A stretch of DNA of 57,122 nt from Candidatus Odyssella sp. GTDB lineage: Bacteria; Pseudomonadota; Alphaproteobacteria; Paracaedibacterales; Paracaedibacteraceae. The notes beneath the pieces are model-generated. The model saw only the letters and a list, made by a program, of their open reading frames with translations, was not told where the DNA came from and did no database searches. The translations under genes were made by a program, and so were the position numbers. The stretch is taken from the NCBI GenBank assembly GCA_020718185.1, contig DYSP01000006.1, positions 1-57,122 of the forward strand. Direction: 5' to 3'. Positions 52,859-57,122 of the stretch are shown here, one piece after another (the stretch's first letter is position 1; each line of letters starts with the position of its first letter).

Positions 52859-54085
52859 ATGTTTTACAATTCTTTAGAAATTAAGATTAGACGTTCTTTA
52901 TTAACTTCTCTCTTGCTGGGCGGGATAGTGGCACATGTGCCAACTATGAGTCACGCACGTAATGGATTTATACCACATTATGTGGGAGCTGAAGGAATGG
53001 TCGGTGGTGCTGGAACAGCTTGTCCTTTAGATGCGACAAGTACAATTGCAAACCCGGCTGCATTAGGAAAATTGAATTCACATTTTATTTTTAATATTGG
53101 GTTAATTTATCAAGATCAACATTTAAATACTAGTCGATCAGTCATTGGGAATCCTATTGGACAACAAAAAAACCAAATTCGATTTATTTTTCCCTTAACA
53201 CTAGGTGCGAATGTTCGGTTCAATGAAAAATGGGCACTTGGATTTATGGCAACAGGCGGTGGTGGTGCGATTAGGTACAATGATTCTGTCACCAACCCTG
53301 GGGGCTTAGTGCCGCCAAATGGTGGGTTTAACAAGCAAACAGTTAACACGGTTACTTTAACGGCAACCACACTTTCTTATAGCCCGACACCATCACAATC
53401 ATATGGTATTAGCCTTCTTGTGGCGACTTCTATCTTTAAGTCTGACATGGCAATGCCTAATGGAACACAAGTAACTGGGCGATTAAGTTCGGATATGGTT
53501 TATGGGGCAGGAACGCGCATCGGTGGTATATGGGATCTTAATCGATGCATAACGCTTGGTGCTTCGGTTGCAACACCTGTTTATTCTCAAACACATAAAA
53601 AATATGACCAATTGTTTGGTGCACATAGTTTTCAAATTCCGGCGACTGCACGTTTGGGGATCACCTGGCATATTTCACCAGCTACCGATTTCAGTTTTGA
53701 CTTAAAAGAACTATTTTATGGTTATTCTAAATGGGTGCATAGAGGGCAAGGTTGGAAAAATCAATTTATTATCCTTACAGGCGTTATGCATCGCTTTAAT
53801 GAAAATTTCACGGCTGGTATTGGGTATAATTATGGAAAAACGCCAATCAGAAATGATAAAGTGATTTATAATGCATTAAGTATTCCTTTAGATGAACATC
53901 ATCTCAGTGGGGGAATACGTTACACATTCGACAATAAGAAAACAGAATTATTCTTAATGGGTTATTATATTCCTCATAAAAAAATGACAGATAATGGTCA
54001 AGGATTCCCCTTTGGTCTAAGTAAAGGAATAGAAATTGATAATACGTCTTCTGGCCTTGAAGTTGGTGTAAAATATAACTTTTAA
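52859..54085 (+). CDS. FadL/OmpP1-family outer-membrane protein
   Basis: The 408-residue protein has a signal peptide (about residues 10-33, ending SHA) and the family opening GAEGMVGGAGTACPLDATSTIANPAAL. Alternating beta strands end in the outer-membrane-type C-terminal VGVKYNF. FadL-like channels import hydrophobic molecules such as fatty acids or aromatics. Its position after the ATP-grasp gene may be incidental. A terminator follows. Confidence 0.9.
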   Translation: MFYNSLEIKIRRSLLTSLLLGGIVAHVPTMSHARNGFIPHYVGAEGMVGGAGTACPLDATSTIANPAALGKLNSHFIFNIGLIYQDQHLNTSRSVIGNPIGQQKNQIRFIFPLTLGANVRFNEKWALGFMATGGGGAIRYNDSVTNPGGLVPPNGGFNKQTVNTVTLTATTLSYSPTPSQSYGISLLVATSIFKSDMAMPNGTQVTGRLSSDMVYGAGTRIGGIWDLNRCITLGASVATPVYSQTHKKYDQLFGAHSFQIPATARLGITWHISPATDFSFDLKELFYGYSKWVHRGQGWKNQFIILTGVMHRFNENFTAGIGYNYGKTPIRNDKVIYNALSIPLDEHHLSGGIRYTFDNKKTELFLMGYYIPHKKMTDNGQGFPFGLSKGIEIDNTSSGLEVGVKYNF

Positions 54086-54092
54086 TGTTTTT

Positions 54093-54124
54093 ATGCTATC
54101 GTTTTATAAGGCGATAGCATTTTC
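54093..54124 (+). terminator. Terminator after the FadL/OmpP1 gene
   Basis: ATGCTATCG (54093-54101) pairs perfectly with CGATAGCAT (54112-54120), followed by TTTC. Confidence 0.85.
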
Positions 54125-54374
54125 ATTTCTTACTGTTTTTGATATCTCCCTTCTTAAATTTCTATTTTTCAAAAAAGACAATTAAATAAAAAAAATATAA
54201 ATTATTTTTATAATTAATATTAATTGCTTTTTGAAATATGTATGAAAAAATTTTAACTTTAGAATTTCAAAATAATAATCAATAAATTCAGTAAGTTAGG
54301 TGAGTTTTAGTGTGGATTTATTTTGAAAAAATACTTAGATTTACTTTAACTTAAAACCAATCTAGGTGTTTTTC

Positions 54375-57073
54375 ATGATTATCAATTTTTATAAACGAAT
54401 TTTTACGTGGTTTCTTGTTTTTCAATACACATTTTTAAGCGTGGTTCAGGCAACCGGTGATCAATGAATTTTTGAATTAAAAGATGCAAGCTATAATTTG
54501 GGTCATGAAAAAAATCAATATACGTTGCATGTTCGTAAAAAAGAAAAAGATGGCATTGTAAGAGATATTTTAAAATCTCGTATTCAGCATGATGGTTCTG
54601 TCGTGAGAGCCTTAGATGTATCTACAAATGGGTCAGTGCAAATTACAACATCACACCAAAGTAAACGAGTCCATATTCAATATATATCTGACAGTGTTAA
54701 GGAAAAACTTGGATTTGATATCACAAGTGAGGGAAACTTCACTCTCACATCAATGAAGGCAAAAGGAAACTTTCATTTTTCTACTTTTGGTCTTTTGACA
54801 CTTGATGCAAAAATTCTTCAATCTACCTCTTTAAGTTTAACAGGAAAGCGAATTCGCAACAATTCTCATCTAACAGTAGATAGCCTTATATTGAAGACAA
54901 CAGATGATAATCAAAATGATGCACCCATTCTTAATACAGTTTTAGGCGTTATTAACGTTAAAACGCAAATGAATGTGCTTAAAGGAAACGTTCATAATGA
55001 AGGGGGGATTCGCACTCAAGGAAAAACCATTATTGACTTTCATCATAATGACCTCATCAATCAAGATTGCCAGGCACCCGTTAAAGGGATTGAGTCGACA
55101 GGTAAACTTGAAATTTTAAATGTCGGTGTGTTGGAAAATTCAACAACTCTTAAAGCCCAAGATCTTGTTGTTGAGGGACAGATATTAACAAATACAGCAG
55201 AAATAAACGCAGACAGATTGGATATTAAAACAAAATCTCTCCAAAATCATCATTTGATGGAAGGGAATTCTTTACTAAAAATATCAGGAAAAGAGCTTCA
55301 CAATACAGGATCGTTGATTGGAAATAAGTTAACTGATGTATCAAATTTCAAACAGATAGATAACCAAGGTATTATTCGCGCTGGCACAGATAGTAACTTT
55401 CAACATTTGGGTGATTTTATCAATTACGGTACGATTGATTCGAAAGAGGGAGTTTTAAAAATTGATGCCCAAAACCTAACAACTTATGGTTTTATTGAAG
55501 CAAAAACTGCAATCTTATCCATAAATCATACTCTTTTGGCTCATGAAATAATCAGAATACATGATTTACTTGATATAACCGCAGCGCGTTTCATTAATAA
55601 AACAACTCTTTTAGGCGGTGAAATACATTTAACAACCAACACTCGTTTTGAAAACCACAAATCTATTTTGGCAAAAAGCAAGCTGATCATGAATCTAATA
55701 GGAACGTCACTCAATAATGGTCTTTTATCTCAAGAAGGTGATATTAAAATTACGAGTCATGGAGCTTTTATTAATAAACACGATATCACACCTCAACAGA
55801 ATTTGGTTATTGATGGAACAGGTTCTTTTGACAATCAAGCAGATTTAAAAGCAACCACCATTTGCATTCAAGGTTTTGATCATCTGTTGAATCAGGGAAC
55901 CATTTTAGGGACGGATCATTACAATCTTTCTTTTACACGTGAATTTATTAACAAGGGATTCATTCAAGGAGATCAGGGAAATATTATATCTGAAGATGGT
56001 GTAATGATTAACCGAGGCGAAATTCATCAAGCCACTATCGCAATAAAAAGCCTTCAAAATAAAACCACCGGACTTATTAAAAAAGCAAACGTTACAGTTT
56101 CAACTGGATGGAATGAGGAGATAATAAAGGCAGACGATTTTACTGTAAATGATGCTTTGGGTTTTTATAATAAAGGTGACATATCTCTTCTCTGCAGAGA
56201 TTGCTTGGAATGGGTTATTTTCACAACCGCTCTATTCTTGATTTTATTCGAAAAAATCAAATGCCCAGTGTTATCGCTATTCATAGTTTTTTAAATCAGG
56301 CCAAATCAATATCAAAACAACCAGCAGTGGTGACTGGCTCTACTATTGAAGTTACATCAAATGCACATTCTTTTATTGTCGGTAACAAAGGGCGGTTTCT
56401 TGTTGGGACTCTGATTTTGAATGATGGAAAAGGCGTTTATAAAAATGAAGGTGAATTTAATGCTGACTTTTTTACCCTGAATCAAAATACATTCACGAAC
56501 TCAGGTCAAATGGATGTGGCTCAATTTAAAGGCGATAAAGGCACACTCGTTAATCACGGCATCTTATCTACTTTAGAAAAATCCAGCTTTAATCAATTTG
56601 AAAATCGTGGAACGGCTGTTTTAGAAGAATTAGATATTTCAGAACATGGTGGTAACCAAGGAACATTGACGTTAAAATCTCTTTCTGGAAGTGGTATTTT
56701 TACGAATCAAGGACTTTTAATATTTGAGGCACTTGTGGATAATCCTGCGACAATTAACATTCGTAAATTCATTAATCAATCTGAACAAGGAAAACAAGCC
56801 GAAGTTAAAGGAGAAAATATTGTTGTTTCGAAAAAAGTTACTGAATTTCTTTTGAATAGCGGCACTTTCATTGCGCACTCATTAAGTTTTAAAAGTGGCG
56901 ATGGCTATTATGAAAATAGAGGCGATTTAATATTGATGTCTCTGTTACTTGATGGATTTACAATAAGTTTCCTGAATAAAGGCAATTTACAAGTTAAGAC
57001 TATTGCTGGAAAAGGAACTTTCATCAATTATCATCTTCTAACATTAAAATACCTTGGGCAACAATCTGTGTAA
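54375..57073 (+). pseudogene. Large FHA/hemagglutinin-like exoprotein with in-frame TGA and a later frameshift
   Basis: ATG 54375 opens a signal-like peptide (FYKRIFTWFLVFQYTFLS) ending at TGA 54465-54467. The same frame then continues without break for about 1.8 kb, with repeats of filamentous-hemagglutinin style (LQNKTTGLIKK, NNGLLSQEGDIKITSHGAF, NQGIIRAGTDSNF). Near 56200-56290 the coding sense passes to another frame, which continues similar repeats (GTLVNHGILSTLEKSSFNQF) to TAA at 57073. No TPS/haemagglutinin export domain or toxin end is visible, and the gene may have run on past the window. It is probably a decaying secreted beta-helix protein. Confidence 0.75.
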
Positions 57074-57122
57074 TGCCCCCAGTTTAGCAAGCATATTTTA
57101 AAGGAGTCTGTTGTTGTTTATT

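Noticed and set aside
54465-54467. TGA read as tryptophan (alternative genetic code)
   Set aside because: Other genes here use TGA as a genuine stop at the expected length (hemH, acnA, acyltransferase) and TGG for Trp, so the standard code holds.

Overview
The window reads as chromosomal DNA from a low-GC alphaproteobacterium, most likely a Holosporales- or Rickettsiales-like host-associated lineage. This rests on gene order and protein style, not on a database search. The supporting gene neighbourhoods are dnaQ-coaE-aroE / origin-like region / hemE-hemH-hemJ-rho, then cckA-recA-alaS, ftsK-lolA, and msbA-acyltransferase-nusB. The 41-residue form of ribosomal protein L36 also fits. Housekeeping genes are intact, while several secreted, surface or transport genes are visibly decaying.

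Layout. Positions 1-6481 hold a partial methyltransferase, the dnaQ-coaE-aroE operon (minus strand), a DnaA-box-rich candidate origin (about 2302-2689), and a heme-rho operon. Positions 6.5-12.5 kb hold a frameshifted secreted protein, a CAU-anticodon tRNA, ssb, gyrA, a second broken secreted protein and an OsmC protein. Positions 12.5-16.7 kb hold a fused CcmF-CcmH cytochrome c maturation gene, lipB and a class D beta-lactamase. Positions 17-23.5 kb hold cckA, recA, alaS and rpmJ.

Positions 23.6-28.1 kb hold a pseudoknot-like hairpin, a TPP riboswitch split by a small inverted-repeat element and driving an MFS transporter, then convergent type VI baseplate genes tssG and tssF. Positions 28.2-33 kb are accessory: a nitroreductase, a REP-like palindrome, an LRR-like pseudogene, a second MHS-type transporter, a DUF1653 protein and a broken periplasmic binding protein. 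Positions 33-46.8 kb hold acnA, a second copy of the inverted-repeat element, nusB, a DUF374 acyltransferase, msbA, xerC, a lytic transglycosylase, nfuA, a YgjP-type metalloprotease, tRNA-Ser(GGA), ynfA, ftsK and lolA.

Positions 46.9-57.1 kb hold a small DUF1508-like protein, an unusual group (cupin plus heme-oxygenase-like diiron fusion, HisC-like aminotransferase, PAS-GGDEF-EAL regulator, divergent ATP-grasp ligase), a FadL/OmpP1 outer-membrane protein and a large FHA-like exoprotein. The exoprotein has an in-frame TGA directly after its signal peptide and a later frameshift.

The most interesting signals are: the TPP aptamer interrupted by a roughly 140-bp MITE-like element flanked by CCCTTA on both sides; the cupin-HDO / aminotransferase / ATP-grasp group, whose product I cannot name; the origin region; and the pattern of five broken exported-protein or transport genes, several with lesions in homopolymer runs.
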